Assembly (NCBI GenBank): GCA_037176885.1
Contig: JAWWNJ010000135.1
Location: 372,001-436,000, forward strand
DNA length: 64,000 bases
Direction of reading: 5' to 3'
DNA from: Favolaschia claudopus
Lineage: Eukaryota; Basidiomycota; Agaricomycetes; Agaricales; Mycenaceae
Positions within the stretch are counted from its first letter, which is position 1, and each line of letters starts with the position of its first letter. The notes beneath the pieces are model-generated. The model was not told where the DNA came from. It saw only the letters and a list, made by a program, of their open reading frames with translations, and did not search any database. Shown in pieces: positions 21,612 through 32,818 of the stretch. A program made the translations under genes and the position numbers.

Positions 21612-21961
21612 TGTTGTAATTATTGATTAGAGATACAGCTAGTGTTTTGCCAGGCCGGGTCGGAGACCCTAGACCCGACCCAAGCCCGGGCTTTGAGGCC
21701 CGACCCGACCCGGAAAACACTAGATACAGCTTCGGCCTTCGGGCACGCTTACTCAGTCTTGACTCACATTGGACTTTGCAGGTATTCTGTAGTAGATACT
21801 TGTAGAATATTCTAGATACTTTAGCCAGTAGTATATAAGCCCTCCTGTACTTCCTGCTAGAGCATCTGATTGCTCTAAAGCAGCATTCCAACCAAACATT
21901 GCTATCGCAATCATAACCTACCTCTACATCTAATCTCGCCCTCCTCGCTTTATTCACAACA
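21612..21961 (+). mobile_element. Solo LTR with 5-bp target duplication AGGAT
   Basis: Begins TGTTGTAATT and ends TTCACAACA, so TG...CA ends with a short inverted repeat, and is flanked by AGGAT on both sides (21607-21611 and 21962-21966). A TATATAAG box lies at about 21832. No internal retrotransposon sequence is attached, so this is the scar of LTR-LTR recombination. The length (about 267 bp without the nested insert) fits a small copia- or gypsy-type LTR; which one cannot be decided here. Confidence 0.7.
21640..21722. mobile_element. 83-bp hAT-like palindrome nested in the solo LTR
   Basis: The left end is TAGTGTTTTGCCAGGCCGGG. The right end in complement is TAGTGTTTTCCGGGTCGGGT. A perfect 8-bp duplication GATACAGC flanks it (21632-21639 and 21723-21730); it can be read as 10 bp, AGATACAGCT, if the terminal TA is shared. 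Eight base pairs and a TAGTGTT terminus fit hAT. It inserted after the LTR. Confidence 0.7.
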
Positions 21962-22162
21962 AGGATTTTGTTTTTGTACCCCCAACTAATAACTTTTTGC
22001 GACACCGAGTACTACTGATGCGGTGCAATTTAAATTTCGTTCCTGTTTTGTGGTGTTTACGCGATGTGCACCATAAAGTACTGTAACTTATTCCAAAATA
22101 TTTACGCTCGGCGTCACGCATCAGCGTGGGGCCGAGATGCCGTCGCGTGACATGATGGCTCG

Positions 22163-23603
22163 GTGATCGTTCCAAATTGGGTGATTCACTTTCGTAGGGG
22201 CGGCGCGTTGGTCGCGCTATATTGTCATTCCAAAAGCTTTGCTACCTCGGTAATACGTGTCAATGTCGTTTCCAAGGATATATTCCCGTGGATTGAGGAC
22301 GAACTCGCCGCATTGATAAGCCGCGAACACTCCAATCGTCTCGCTAAGGACATTGCTCTGCGGCAATTTCTCAGTACCATGCTGTGGTTTCGTCGCATCT
22401 TGGTGCAGGATCTAGCGGTCATTTTCACTCAAAATCCCCATGCTCTGATATTCAAATATGCGCCATTTAATTCCCCTTCCTTCCGCAATTTCGCCGCTTC
22501 TTCCACGGCCGCTATTGATGCCGCGGAGGAGACGGCTCGACTTGCCTTCCAGAATCTTCCGCAACATCTGGTTGCCTCGCTTCAAGGTGCGCTTGCTACA
22601 CAGAATCTCGCATTCGAACGTGAGCGTCAAAATTATCACAATGAAATGGCTTTAATGCGCAATGAACCGGGGCAAATGAAGACACTCTTGGAGCTTGTGA
22701 CTGGAACAAAACGCGTGAAGCGTGCGCATGGTATGTTTTTAAGCCAATATAATTCAAAGTTTCCGCTCAGTTATTTCTTTTGCCACAGGAAATCTCACGG
22801 AAGGATTAAGTGACGGATTTTCAGAGTTAACGGTAACAACCGACAATTCGGCGCCCAAATACCCAACCCCTCCATTGTTTGACACCGCCGACATGCCTTT
22901 TGACATGTTCCCACCCGACCCAGCTCTGGACGCCTTCATTGCAGCATCTTTCACTCACCCAAACATGCCGATGCCGGCTACTTCGCCTCCCACCTCAACT
23001 CAAGCCGCCGTGCTCCATACCCCGGTCCTCCCCCTTCCTTCCACGACTCCCCCGTTATCGACTCTCACGCCTGGATCTCCAGAAGAGCGCCAACAATTTT
23101 ATTTTCAACGCTACGGTGCGGAACACTTCCGCAAACATTCACCGGAATGGGTTGATGGCAATTGGTTGCCGCGCTACAAGTATTCCTCCGTCGATGTTAT
23201 ATGGGAGTACTGGGTCGAATGGAAGGAGGGAGTTGACGGTTTCATCTCTGTTGAAGAATTGACAACGACTTGGGGTGCCAAATGGCGTCGAAACATTCCT
23301 GCACTCAAGAATGAGAATACTCGCCGGATGCGCGTGGTGAATCTCATTCTTGAGCTGTGCCAAAAACCGCGGTGGAATGTTTCGTTGGTTCAACGCTTCA
23401 TTACTGACAGATATGCACGCCAGTTTCGGGCGCGCGCCTTCTCCGATTATTTCGGGACGTGGTCATCGCTGCAGCTGCTAATTATCCCTAGATTACTTTA
23501 TTTCTTACTATTAGTACTGCACTTCAATAAAGCCACATGTCCCTTGCCTGAATTTGACAAGCCGTTGGAAAGTTATAGTGAAGAACTAATCGTAGAAACC
23601 TGA
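22163..23603 (+). pseudogene. Crypton-like Ndc10/GCR1_C protein, 3' portion
   Basis: The exon ending at 22730 and the exon from 22789 join in phase across a 58-nt intron. The first encodes FPWIEDELAALISREHSNRL, LRQFLSTMLWFRRILVQDLA and FKYAPFNSPSFRNFAASSTA, the post-recombinase helical part of basidiomycete Ndc10-like proteins. After a Pro-rich linker the second exon has YSSVDVIWEYWVEWKEGVDG then ISVEELTTTWGAKWRR, a GCR1_C-type DNA-binding domain. The tyrosine-recombinase half with catalytic Arg/His/Tyr is not present upstream; a solo LTR and unrelated sequence occupy 21.6-22.1 kb. The tail after about 23450 (LLIIPRLLYFLLLVLHFN) looks non-native. Family naming is from motif memory; a longer relative lies at 34.7-38.9 kb. 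Confidence 0.55.
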
Positions 23604-23985
23604 GGTTCAAGTTGACGACGCGATTATTGAACATTCCCACGGTTGAACACATTCGCGTTCGATGAGCTGGTTGAGCAATACTGATGGCATTTACCGATTG
23701 AGAAAGGGAATCATATTCAGACAATGTTTGAGCAACAAAAAGAGGAGGTTGGTATATGAAATTGTGTTGATTTCAGTGTAACAGTGTAGACGTGTCCCGA
23801 TTGAAGTAATATGGCGACAATAACAAAAGAAATCATTCACAAGCATAATACAATAAGCTATACTTCGAAATCTTGTAGTCTAGAGCTATCCCTGAGTGCT
23901 GTTTGCCTTGTCATAATTTACCAGAAACTCGTAGAGCGCCCCCGAGCCGGTAACTTCATCCTTTGCCAGTTCAGTGGTTACCGCG
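23604..23985. other. No gene seen
   Basis: Low-coding interval between the Crypton-like fragment and the convergent minus-strand gene. Confidence 0.35.
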
Positions 23986-25870
23986 GCAACTGCCTTGTGT
24001 TTATCGATAAGCTGAGTGGCTCTGTGAGCTTGGGAAAGCCACGTAGAGCCAACCCCAAACGCCGTGTAGATGCATTCCTTGTTGATTTTCTGCGGAGGTT
24101 ATTGAGATTAATTAAGCAGGAACATTGAGTACGCACAACAGGTGATTTGATTCTATTGTATTGTTTTGTGAAGTCGACAGCAAAACGCCAATCGGCCGCG
24201 ATCACTGCGTTCGACATGAATTTCCCCCGGTTATCAGCGAACGAAGAATAGCCGTCTCGAGTCGCCAGCTCTTTGCGCAGAAATTGCACAGCGAGGTCAG
24301 TTTCGGGATTGGGATTTGCCGGTGTAGAATGAAGCTCTGATGTTGCTGAAACTTCTCCCTGTAATGCTTCAGCAGCCGGAGGCAAATCCGAAGAAACCGA
24401 TGCATTGCTTTGATTCGAAGCAAATGGGACCTGGAAAACCACTCGTTGAATGACATGAAATACTTTTATCATGGCAGTGAACCTACGTTATCGACTTGTA
24501 GCTTGAAACGGTAATCTTGAGCATGCCAATTTCTATGGTCCCAGGATCGAATGTTGCAACCAGCGTAGGTCCGTGAGTAATTCGGATGAACGGCACCTTC
24601 CATTCGTTGTCCTCAGGATCTGGAAACGACAATCTGACAGATCCTGGACCTAAATAAGGCGGTCAGTCAGATTAGATTGAAAGTCTTATCCAAAGCGCAC
24701 CGGTTGACGGTATTTCAATTGCTCCGTTGCTCTTCTGTACAGTGCCAACCGCCACCTTTTCGGCACACGTGCCGTGAGTGATCGGCTGAGAATTAGAGCT
24801 CAAAACCAATTTTTTTCGAAGGAAACCTATGAAAAGAATGCGATTCACGTTAAGATCTCATTTTCTTACGTAATCGGTCAATTTTTCGGCTGTTGAACCA
24901 CATTTTTTGCCCTTTTCTCCGCTCCTGGCGGTCTAAACCTTGATCTACTTACCGTGAAAGCACAAGAAATAGACATTCTGCCTCGGTCCGAGGCTCTATG
25001 CACCGGTAAACAGTGTGTGGCTGTGCAATCGGTCATTTTTTTTTGGGTCCGAAAACTGAAATTTGATGCTACAGCTTAGCCGTTTACAAGCCTGATAGCT
25101 GCAATCAAACTGAGTCGTTTGCCGCAGTTTCCGAGGAAATCGGCCTTTTTTTGCGGCCCGAGAAAGGATTACAAATTTTCACTTTCCCACACCCTTATAT
25201 GGTAGTCGAGAGGTGATGAGTGGCACTGTAGTGCCGCAAGGAAATCTCTACCAAATACTACCGGCGAGCCGTTCTCTTTCCGTGCAACATTGAGGGACAG
25301 AATTGCAACAGTTCTTTGGGCAGGACTGATGCGAATATCTTCGATGTAGACACGGAGATTTATGACCTGGAAAAATCTGTGAATACTGACACAGCGAAAT
25401 GATAACGACTTGCCTCATTTGCGCCATTGTGTGGCGGCGGGGGTGGACTCGGTGGAGCAATCGAGCCGTGTTCTATAGTTAATTGCCCGGGTTTAATTAG
25501 CGGGAAGTCGACAAAAACAACACAGTTGCGCACCTTGCGGCTCGGTCTGAGAGCCTCCACCCTGCTTGGGAGGATGGGGAGACGAAACTGGAGGCAGATT
25601 TGTTGTAAATCCGTTGCCAGGATCAAGAAGAACTCTTCGAATATCGGAAACGGTGTGCTTCGACGATGAAAATTTCTTTTCACTGGACGGCCATTTCCCA
25701 ATTTGACGTTCCACGAATTTAACCAACGCTTTCTTGTTTACGGTGCTAAGGACAGGTGAGTAAGCACTTCTTGTTGTAGCAAATAAACAGCGTTTACAGA
25801 TCATCCACAGTATATGGTCGCTCAGGATGGGGGGACATGGTAAGGAAAGAGGAAAGAGACTCACCCTGTC
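23986..25870 (-). CDS. Uncharacterised multi-exon protein of an expanded Agaricomycete family
   Basis: Minus-strand exons with consistent splice sites. VNKKALVKFVERQIGKWPSS and VLLDPGNGFTTNLPPVSSPH lie at about 25550-25735. KVRNCVVFVDFPLIKPGQLT at 25540-25430 is followed by INLRVYIEDIRISPAQRTVA at about 25370-25250. FLRKKLVLSSNSQPITHG runs from about 24825 and joins GSVRLSFPDPEDNEWKVPFI through an intron ending at 24652. The last exon carries LAVQFLRKELATRDGYSSFA and WRFAVDFTKQYNRI. I remember similar LLDPxxGFTTN, RVxIEDxR and GYxxFxxNRG...WRFAxDF blocks in uncharacterised basidiomycete proteins. No catalytic motif is visible. A one-base frame change near 25535 and an unclear middle (24850-25200) mean it may be decayed. 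Confidence 0.45.
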
Positions 25871-25889
25871 TCGGTCCACCGTTTAGTAA

Positions 25890-26560
25890 AATTACGGTGG
25901 ATCACTGAAACAAACCAATGTGGAATTGCCGATCGGAAGGACTGTTGCACTTCAGTCCTTCCTATCGGAGGAAATTATTGTACAGTAAATCAAAACTTAC
26001 TATGTTTTCATTGTGTCCGTTCGAACGTTCGAAGTCACCGATCGGAAAGATTGAAGAGTTCAGGTTGAACATGTCCGAAACGGCCGATCAGATTGATTGG
26101 CCAATTTCGATCGGTGAGAATGGGAATTGTTCGATCGGCTAGTCCGAATAGATCGTCAACGTTCGAACGGCGGGAAAGAGAATATTTGTTTGCGAACAGA
26201 AAAAATTCAACAAAACTGAAAGCGTTGTACTTGCCATGGTCACAATCATGCCCGCAGGGTCAACGGTGCTGCCCCAATCTCCAATGATGCAGCGCCTTGG
26301 GATGCGACCGGTTTAGACACAGAAATATCAGGTTCAACTGACTGTGCAGAACAGTACTACAGAAGGTATATTGGCCGGACTATCCAATCGAGACTCACAA
26401 ACCCTTCAAACGACAGATCAAAGTGCCGATCGAGAATATATTTGGCCCAGGTCACCACGGTAAGTACATCCGGTAAAAATGGCCCGCGCATCAGCACGTG
26501 ACCGGTCACCATCACGTCGCGCCGGTGACCCCCACGCCGTTATCCTATCCTATACTTGAA
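25890..26560. other. No gene; GATCGG/CGTTCGAACG-rich sequence
   Basis: GATCGG recurs between 25925 and 26150, with a palindrome GTTCGAACGTTCGAA at 26017. Possibly subterminal repeats of an element whose ends I could not fix. Confidence 0.3.
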
Positions 26561-26569
26561 AAGAGGGCC

Positions 26570-27142
26570 AGGCCATCAGTCGCGTGACTTTTGACAGAAA
26601 ATCACGGGGTCAATGTCGAGATGTTGAGATCGTACTAGACGTCGCGAGCGGAGCGAGCGCAGCGGGGTTTGGGGCGGCCAGCCCCAACAAGCTGTGTGAC
26701 CGAACGGAGGAAGGCCGGCGAGCGCAGCGAGTCGGCCGTGCCGGAGGCAGGGAGCTAAAGCTTGTACTTTAAAACACAACGGGCACAGCATTGCGCCCAG
26801 AAAGGGAAATTCACCCCGTGACTTTCTGTCAAAGCCTGAAGGATCCCCGCGGCGACGTGCGGCGGCGAGTGCAGCGAGCGGCAGTGCGGCGCCGTCGGCC
26901 TGGAAAGCAGCAAGGTGAGTGCAGGACTCTTGCGTGGCGAAGGCACGGGTCCCATAGCTCGTTATCCTATACATGAAAACACAAGGATCAGCTCACGTGA
27001 AAAGTAACGTGGCTTTGACACGAAACCACGGGACCATGTCGAGATGTCGCTGCCGGCTGTCGAGATGTTGCTCCCGGTTCCCACGAACCTTCCCGACGGC
27101 GCCGTGCACCGCGAGTGCATTCGCTCTCCCAAGGTTGGTTTG
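26570..27142 (-). repeat. GC-rich interspersed repeat, related to 32819-33005
   Basis: The segment 26783-26970, read in complement, matches 32819-33005: GAGCTATGGGACCCGTGCCT, the GGCCGACGGCGCCGCACTGC block and TTTGACAGAAAGTCACGGG. A partial, more diverged unit (TTTTGACAGAAAATCACGGG, GAGATGTTGAGAT) lies at 26585-26640 and another at 27000-27065. GCGAGCGCAGCGAG-type runs give long spurious ORFs. Origin unknown; it may be a retroelement tail. Confidence 0.5.
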
Positions 27143-27310
27143 GGTTGCCATCATTAATCAGTGATCGAATTGCCTTTTAGGGAGACTTTCGTGTTTTCCC
27201 GATCAATTTTGATGGGAAAATGGCCCCAAAACGCTGTTACGAAAATAAAATAGATTCAATTCAGGTCCCTCTGTGACCTGTGACTTGAATCTACGGTCGA
27301 AATAGTACAG
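27143..27310. mobile_element. Truncated copy of the 32576-32809 MITE
   Basis: Right portion only: CAGTGATCGAATTGCC through AAATGGCCCCAAAACGC and TTGAATCTACGGTCGAAATA to GTACAG, then TA at 27311. The left inverted repeat is missing. Confidence 0.6.
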
Positions 27311-27353
27311 TATGCTGTAAAGTAAAGAGTGGTAAATAATTACCGCTAACATA

Positions 27354-28229
27354 CTCGTCATCACAGAAAGTAACCGGAAATTGTGCTATTTTGACGCGGT
27401 CACGTGTTTTCTCACGGAACTTGTATCCTATATTGTAGTTTGGTATGTTCCATTTACCCCGTATGAGATTGCCGTTGTATACGTTGACCAGGAGTCTGCA
27501 CAAATTCGAGAGTGCCTCGGTTTGCAATAGTTTGACTGTGAATAATGCAGAGAATATAACCAAATCCCTGTTTGAGACGCATGTAGGGTGATTGTGGTGT
27601 GATATGATAGTTGTTCAGACTTAGGGGTACCCTGAGCAGCCTTTTGTATGACCTTCAACCTGCAATATTGGCAAGAAAAGCCTGAAAAGGTGCATGCAAA
27701 GATCTTAGCCAGAATTGTTGAAATTGTGGTTTTGGTTCGAATGAAACTGTTGGACGAATGACGCATAATACTAGTTCACCGGCTTATCTTGTAGTTACAG
27801 ACAGTTTGGAAGCAACTGCCCTTCAAAATATGACTTTCAGCTGTGAAAATGTTGCAGCACGCAAATCTGTTTATGTTTGTTGTGTGCCCTCGGACAAAAC
27901 TTGCCTAGACTTTGCATTTGCACTTATCTTTCCGGTCCAAATCTTGTGCTGTGGAATCATTCCATACATATCTACTACCCAAGAGTATCAAACTCATAAC
28001 TATGTGCCAAAATCATTGTCCAATGCTGCGCTTTTGTCGAATTGCGCAAAATCACAAGTGTCAAAGTTATTCTTAGTCTACGAGCTGTACTGAATCTTCC
28101 TGGCTGAGATGACCAGTGCATGAGATGTCAGTAGATGCCAAACATTATGTTCATTAAAAAATTCACCACAAAAAACTACAAATTTGGCCCAAACCGATCA
28201 AATTTCCGGTTACTTTCTGTGATGACGAG
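27354..28229. mobile_element. 876-bp TIR element, TA-flanked, 29-bp perfect ends
   Basis: Ends CTCGTCATCACAGAAAGTAA and onward are perfectly repeated in complement at the right (28201-28229). TA sits on both outer sides (27352-27353 and 28230-28231). The 111-codon ORF inside (27758-28093) is Cys- and hydrophobic-rich with no motif and is probably chance. Tc1/mariner-type non-autonomous element. Confidence 0.65.
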
Positions 28230-28231
28230 TA

Positions 28232-28725
28232 GCTTCAGTCCGTACATGCAATTTACTGAATTACATACTACATAGTACAGAGCAAGTACGCTCGCTGATC
28301 TATTCTAAGTACTCATGCAACTGCTGAAAAGGGTGACTGATCCCGTCGCCGGGAATCTATGCGTAGCAAATATTCGTATTCCCCACGGGCTCAAGAAATT
28401 GAAACTCAGTAAGAATATCCTGTATATTGAATCCATAAGTATTGAGTTTTAGACACAAAGCCTCTCTCCATTCTGAGCATCTGACACACTGTGGTTTCAT
28501 TTGGCTTCTGCAATCTTGCAACAGGAAAGGTGATCGAAATGCTGTTCGGTTCAATGTTTTCTTCCTTCCCTCAAAGTCAAGCTGTGTGAACCAAGCGACG
28601 GTCAGCTATCAGTCACCTGAATCGCACGAACCTTTACCACTATCCACTACACTGTGCAGAGGGAAGGTTTTGAAATTCATGATGTTGTTCAGGACCTTGG
28701 GTTAGGTATTTCCTCGTCATTTGTG
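28232..28725. other. No gene seen
   Basis: Only short ORFs; no repeat ends found. Confidence 0.35.
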
Positions 28726-28728
28726 TTA

Positions 28729-29202
28729 GAGTGTGTACGGGTGCGAGATACTGGCGAGATACGGGATATTGATGGGCACTGATTTCCTTATTGAGTAGAG
28801 ACCGTGACACGGATCCCAGCTGTCACTCCGGAGTTCCCGCCGAATCCCGACCCTTTGGCATTGCTTCCCGCCCCACTCCTCGCATCCCGCCTTGTTCCCG
28901 CCTCCGCATACCTCCTTAGCAACGACCTACAAAATTCACAGCATTATTCTACAATTTATTTAGATTACAATGCAGGTGCCCGCCAAAAGCTTGTTTGATT
29001 TGAAACGAAGAGGCAAGTTGCCGGCAGGTCATCGCGGTCGCAGACGGCGAGGAAGAGACGTCGACGACGATTGAATTTATTCGCACGTTGGATCAGCACA
29101 TAGCTCGTCACAAAAGTCACGGTCGCCCGTACCTACTCAATAAGGAAATCAGTACCCATCAATATCCAGTATCTCGTCCGTATCTTGCAGCCGTACACAC
29201 TC
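28729..29202. mobile_element. 474-bp TIR element, copy 1, 3-bp duplication TTA
   Basis: Starts GAGTGTGTACGGGTGCGAGA and ends, in complement, with GAGTGTGTACGGCTGCAAGA. Inverted similarity continues for about 75 bp through GATATTGATGGG and CTGATTTCCTTATTGAGTAG. Flanked by TTA on each side (28726-28728 and 29203-29205). Contains a 64-codon ORF (MTRIPAVTPEFPPNP) that is identical in copy 2 only because the whole element is conserved. A 3-bp TNA duplication points to the PIF/Harbinger group. Confidence 0.7.
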
Positions 29203-29261
29203 TTAAATTTCATGATCGTTCGTCGGATTTCATGATGAAACGTTACGATCCGGGGTCCTGA

Positions 29262-29731
29262 GAGTGTGTACGGGTGCGAGATACTGGCGAGATACGGGAT
29301 ATTGATGGGCACTGATTTCCTTATTGAGTAGAGACCGTGACACGGATCCCAGCTGTCACTCCGGAGTTCCCGCCGAATCCCGACCCTTTGGCATTGCTTC
29401 CCGCCCCACTCCTCGCATCCCGCCTTGTTCCCGCCTCCGCATACCTCCTTAGCAACGACCTACAAAATTCACAGCATTATTCTACAATTTATTTAGATTA
29501 CAATGCAGGTGCCCGCCAAAAGCTTGTTTGATTTGAAACGAAGAGGCAAGTTGCCGGCAGGTCATCGCGGTCGCAGACGGCGAGGAAGAGACGTCGACGA
29601 CGATTGAATTTACACGTTGGATCAGCACATAGCTCGTCACAAAAGTCACGGTCGCCCGTACCTACTCAATAAGGAAATCAGTACCCATCAATATCCAGTA
29701 TCTCGTCCGTATCTTGCAGCCGTACACACTC
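29262..29731. mobile_element. 470-bp TIR element, copy 2, 3-bp duplication TGA
   Basis: Nearly identical to copy 1 in the same orientation, 59 bp away. It differs mainly by a 4-bp deletion near 29611 (GAATTTACACG versus GAATTTATTCGCACG). Flanked by TGA on each side (29259-29261 and 29732-29734), different from copy 1, so it is a separate insertion and not a segmental duplication. Confidence 0.7.
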
Positions 29732-29734
29732 TGA

Positions 29735-30428
29735 AATTCCTAACGACTGTGGGCCCGTTCCTAACGTTTTTTCATGACATTTTGTCATGATCTTCGCAAT
29801 GATTCGTCCGAAAGTACCACCGAAGCGCTAGCCAGCTATCCCGACGCCTTACTCCTTATGAAACTCCATGGAAGAGGTATAAAACAGGATATATTTCAAG
29901 TACTGGACAATACAGTTGCAGTACTACTATAATAATACTCTGACCTTCAAAATCTCGCCACCGTCGCGATCAACCGTACTGAAACAGCTTGCGTGTCTCG
30001 GAAACACACTACGGAGAATGAAAAAGAGGTAGAGAAGGGAAGCAACTCACCGAGTTAGACAGATCATTGAATGCTCTGTCGTCATCAAAGAGCTAAATTA
30101 CAGGGAAAGAGGGCATTAATGCACTCTCGCAGAATCACTCACAATGATAGCCTGCCCAACCACTTCATCCCGGGTCATCCTTCGCCACCCCTTGCTCCTT
30201 TGAGAGTCTTGCGCACTGCAGAGAGATCGAGCTCGATACGACGGAGTGGATTGACTCCGATTGAGCCTAGAGGGCGGTGACGTAGGGAAGGAGGCGTGGT
30301 CGTCGTGAGAGTCCGTGTTACAGCAGAGTGTGTTGGCGAGAATGACGGCGGCGGCGGCGCTCTACGATGGCGACTTGGAGGGAGGTCACGGTGGGGGGAG
30401 ACAAGAGGCGTTGTGAGCGGCCGCAGCA
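29735..30428. other. No gene seen
   Basis: The minus ORF 30175-30609 crosses into the next element and has no support. TTTCATGACATTTTGTCATGA near 29773 is a short palindrome. Confidence 0.35.
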
Positions 30429-30430
30429 TA

Positions 30431-30889
30431 CAGTTGAACATCTCATAATGCATATGCTCACAATGCATAAACCTCATTCTGCATAGTGTTTTGGGGTCCA
30501 CCAACTTGGTAGGCTGGTGTTTTATGCATTTTCTCATATTGACTAATGCATAAGGTTTGGAGCAAGTTTTTAGTGCGTTATGCATTATGAGATCGCAAAA
30601 TTGATACAATTTGGTGACAATTTGCCCGTTTGTGTCACTCTTCTAACGCATATGGGTACTATTCACGTCAAAAACACCAGATTATAACATGTTACAGCTA
30701 AATCCAAGATTTTGACCGCTTTTACGACAACTGGTGGACAATCCGGCATCTGCGGCACTTCCATATATAGTAAATTCGTGACATGGTCACGTATGTCACA
30801 CGGTGTGACAGTATGCAGGAATGCATATTGCTCATAATGCATAGCGCTTGGGGGTTCACGGACGCTATGCATTATGAGATGTTCAACTG
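30431..30889. mobile_element. 459-bp MITE, CAGTTGAACATCTCATAATG termini, TA-flanked
   Basis: The end motif is repeated perfectly in complement (30868-30889). TA at 30429-30430 and 30890-30891. ATGCAT/ATAATGCAT recurs inside both arms. Non-coding, mariner-type. Confidence 0.65.
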
Positions 30890-30891
30890 TA

Positions 30892-31359
30892 CTTATGTGT
30901 GCTGCGGAGGTGGAGCAATGCTGTAAGTGACGTCATCGACTCGGCAGCTTGGCCACAGGACTTAAATGCATTATCCTGGAATGTGGTCCCACAGTTGAAT
31001 ATGAGTGCGGTATCACACCTTGTAACTTTGAGAAGTTTTGGAGCATCATGAAACGAGTCTTGAAATTCATGCCGTGTATTCTAACGAAACGTCAGGAATC
31101 TTGAATTTCCTTGAATTTCATGACAAATACTTCTCACAGTGCTACCTTCTCTTTGTTCCGCGCAGACCTAAGATAGAGACGCGGGATCCCCGCACCCTTA
31201 CATCAGCATCACACTGTGACATTGTGACGCTCGACGTCGATGGCTTATAGCACGATGCCAAGGTCCAGATTGGTAATTTTGCCCAATACATGTCTTGAAT
31301 AGAGGCTCAATGAAGGGTTCCTATTGGGCAGACTTGGCAAAATGTCCCTTGGTCTCTTG
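30892..31359. other. No gene seen
   Basis: Short ORFs only, between two TA-flanked elements. Confidence 0.35.
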
Positions 31360-31361
31360 TA

Positions 31362-32026
31362 CACTAACTCGGCAAAAAAAATGTCCGATGGGTTTTTTGT
31401 CCGTATTGCGGTGCTAATACCTGTATTCGAGAGCAAACAACTTCTGAGCGTGCACACGATACTGAGACCGATTGGTATGCTACCTCGCCGAGCCGAATTC
31501 CCAAATACCCAGATTTTCAATTTGAGTAGGGATTTTTTCTGACAATATCTGAGTGTGCAGGATGAAAGAAGACCCAAATACAAGTACTTTCACACGTAAA
31601 ACCTTATGAAAATATTCAGCCGTTGAAGCGCTATAGGCTCGACAAAACTGCCATTTTGGGCATATTTCGGCAAATTCCGGTCAACTCGGAAAATGGTCAC
31701 TTTGCGAGGGCTATAGCGCCTGTTTGCCTGTATATTTTTCCACAGTTTAAATTGGCGCATAGCTCGCTGGACCTCAGGCTATAACATGAGCAGATCAGCT
31801 CCCCGCACCAAAAGAATTTGACTGACTTGTAAAGTCGGCCGATATCAAAATTCCCATGTTTGCGCTCGGCGTGATGGCGTATCAGAAATTTGCCCAAAAC
31901 CAAACCCAAAGAATAAGGCATCTGGATCCTATGAACACAACTACAAGTTGTTTGAAGTCAAAGTGGGCAGTAATCATCGAAATACAGGCCAGAAATCAAT
32001 CGGACATTTTTTTTGCCGAGTTAGTG
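31362..32026. mobile_element. 665-bp TIR element, CACTAACTCGGCAAAAAAAA termini, TA-flanked
   Basis: The left end (31362) and the right end in complement (32026) match over about 29 bp into ATGTCCGAT. TA at 31360-31361 and 32027-32028. The ORFs 31245-31583 and 31324-31542 are shadows of each other across the element edge. Non-autonomous. Confidence 0.65.
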
Positions 32027-32028
32027 TA

Positions 32029-32573
32029 TAGAGTATGACCCATAAGAAATTGAGACCACTTTTTTTTTTTCTCAGTGTTTCTATGGCGGTCAGTTTGCAC
32101 TTTTGAAAAAACAGGGGTATAATGTGTGGTTTAGCATATAATGTAGGGAAAGTGCGTGAAAAAGTCCACCGAGGTATATAATATTCACCATGGAGAGTAT
32201 AAAATGTAGGGGGAAGATTTTGTTTTACTTGAGTGTGATTGCGAAACAGAAGGCGTTAGATTAAAATTGGCCAAGATGATAATATAAAGTTGGGTGTAGA
32301 AAATCAAAAGTTGGGCTCAAAGAGAGAATCTAGGGTAGGTATATTTTTTTGGAGGGAGGGTTTGCGATGAGCCATTGGAGCCATTGAATATTAATGGGTA
32401 ATGATTTCCTGATTAGGAAACTTTGATGGCCCAAACATTGATGTCAAATCACACAAGAACTGCCTGGAATGAAGTTTGGACGCTGAGACCGGGGTTAGCC
32501 TTTGTTAATGCGCCGGAATTTCGACTTTTGTGTAGCCATTAGCCATCCAACAGTGGCTGCATCGCAAACTTGC
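32029..32573. other. No gene seen
   Basis: AT-rich; TATAATGTAGGG/TATAAAATGTAGGG motifs recur at 32115-32215. No ORF of note. Confidence 0.35.
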
Positions 32574-32575
32574 TA

Positions 32576-32809
32576 CTGTACTATTTCGACCGTAGATTCA
32601 ATGGGTTTGAGGTGTGACATGTGACACTTCATCTTCACTTTTGCCATCATTCATCAGTGATCGAATTGCCTTTATTTTTCGCATGTTGCCGATCAATTTT
32701 CATGGGAAAATGGCCCCAAAACGCGCTGTGACATGTTACGAAAATAAAATAGATTCAATTCAGGTCCCTCTGTGACCTGTGACTTGAATCTACGGTCGAA
32801 ATATTACAG
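32576..32809. mobile_element. 234-bp MITE, TA-flanked
   Basis: Left CTGTACTATTTCGACCGTAG and right complement CTGTAATATTTCGACCGTAG form 26-bp inverted repeats with one mismatch. TA at 32574-32575 and 32810-32811. A truncated copy lies at 27143-27310. Confidence 0.65.
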
Positions 32810-32818
32810 TAGTGTTAG

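Noticed and set aside
24860..24960. Homeodomain suggested by KMWFNSRKIDRLR on the minus strand
   Set aside because: The spacing is not WFxNxR and no homeodomain helices 1-2 are present; it is better read as an exon edge of the unknown gene at 23.99-25.87 kb.
28804..29531. Identical 64-codon ORFs in the twin elements as a conserved gene
   Set aside because: Identity follows from the whole 470-bp element being recently copied; there is no motif and no third copy to test constraint.
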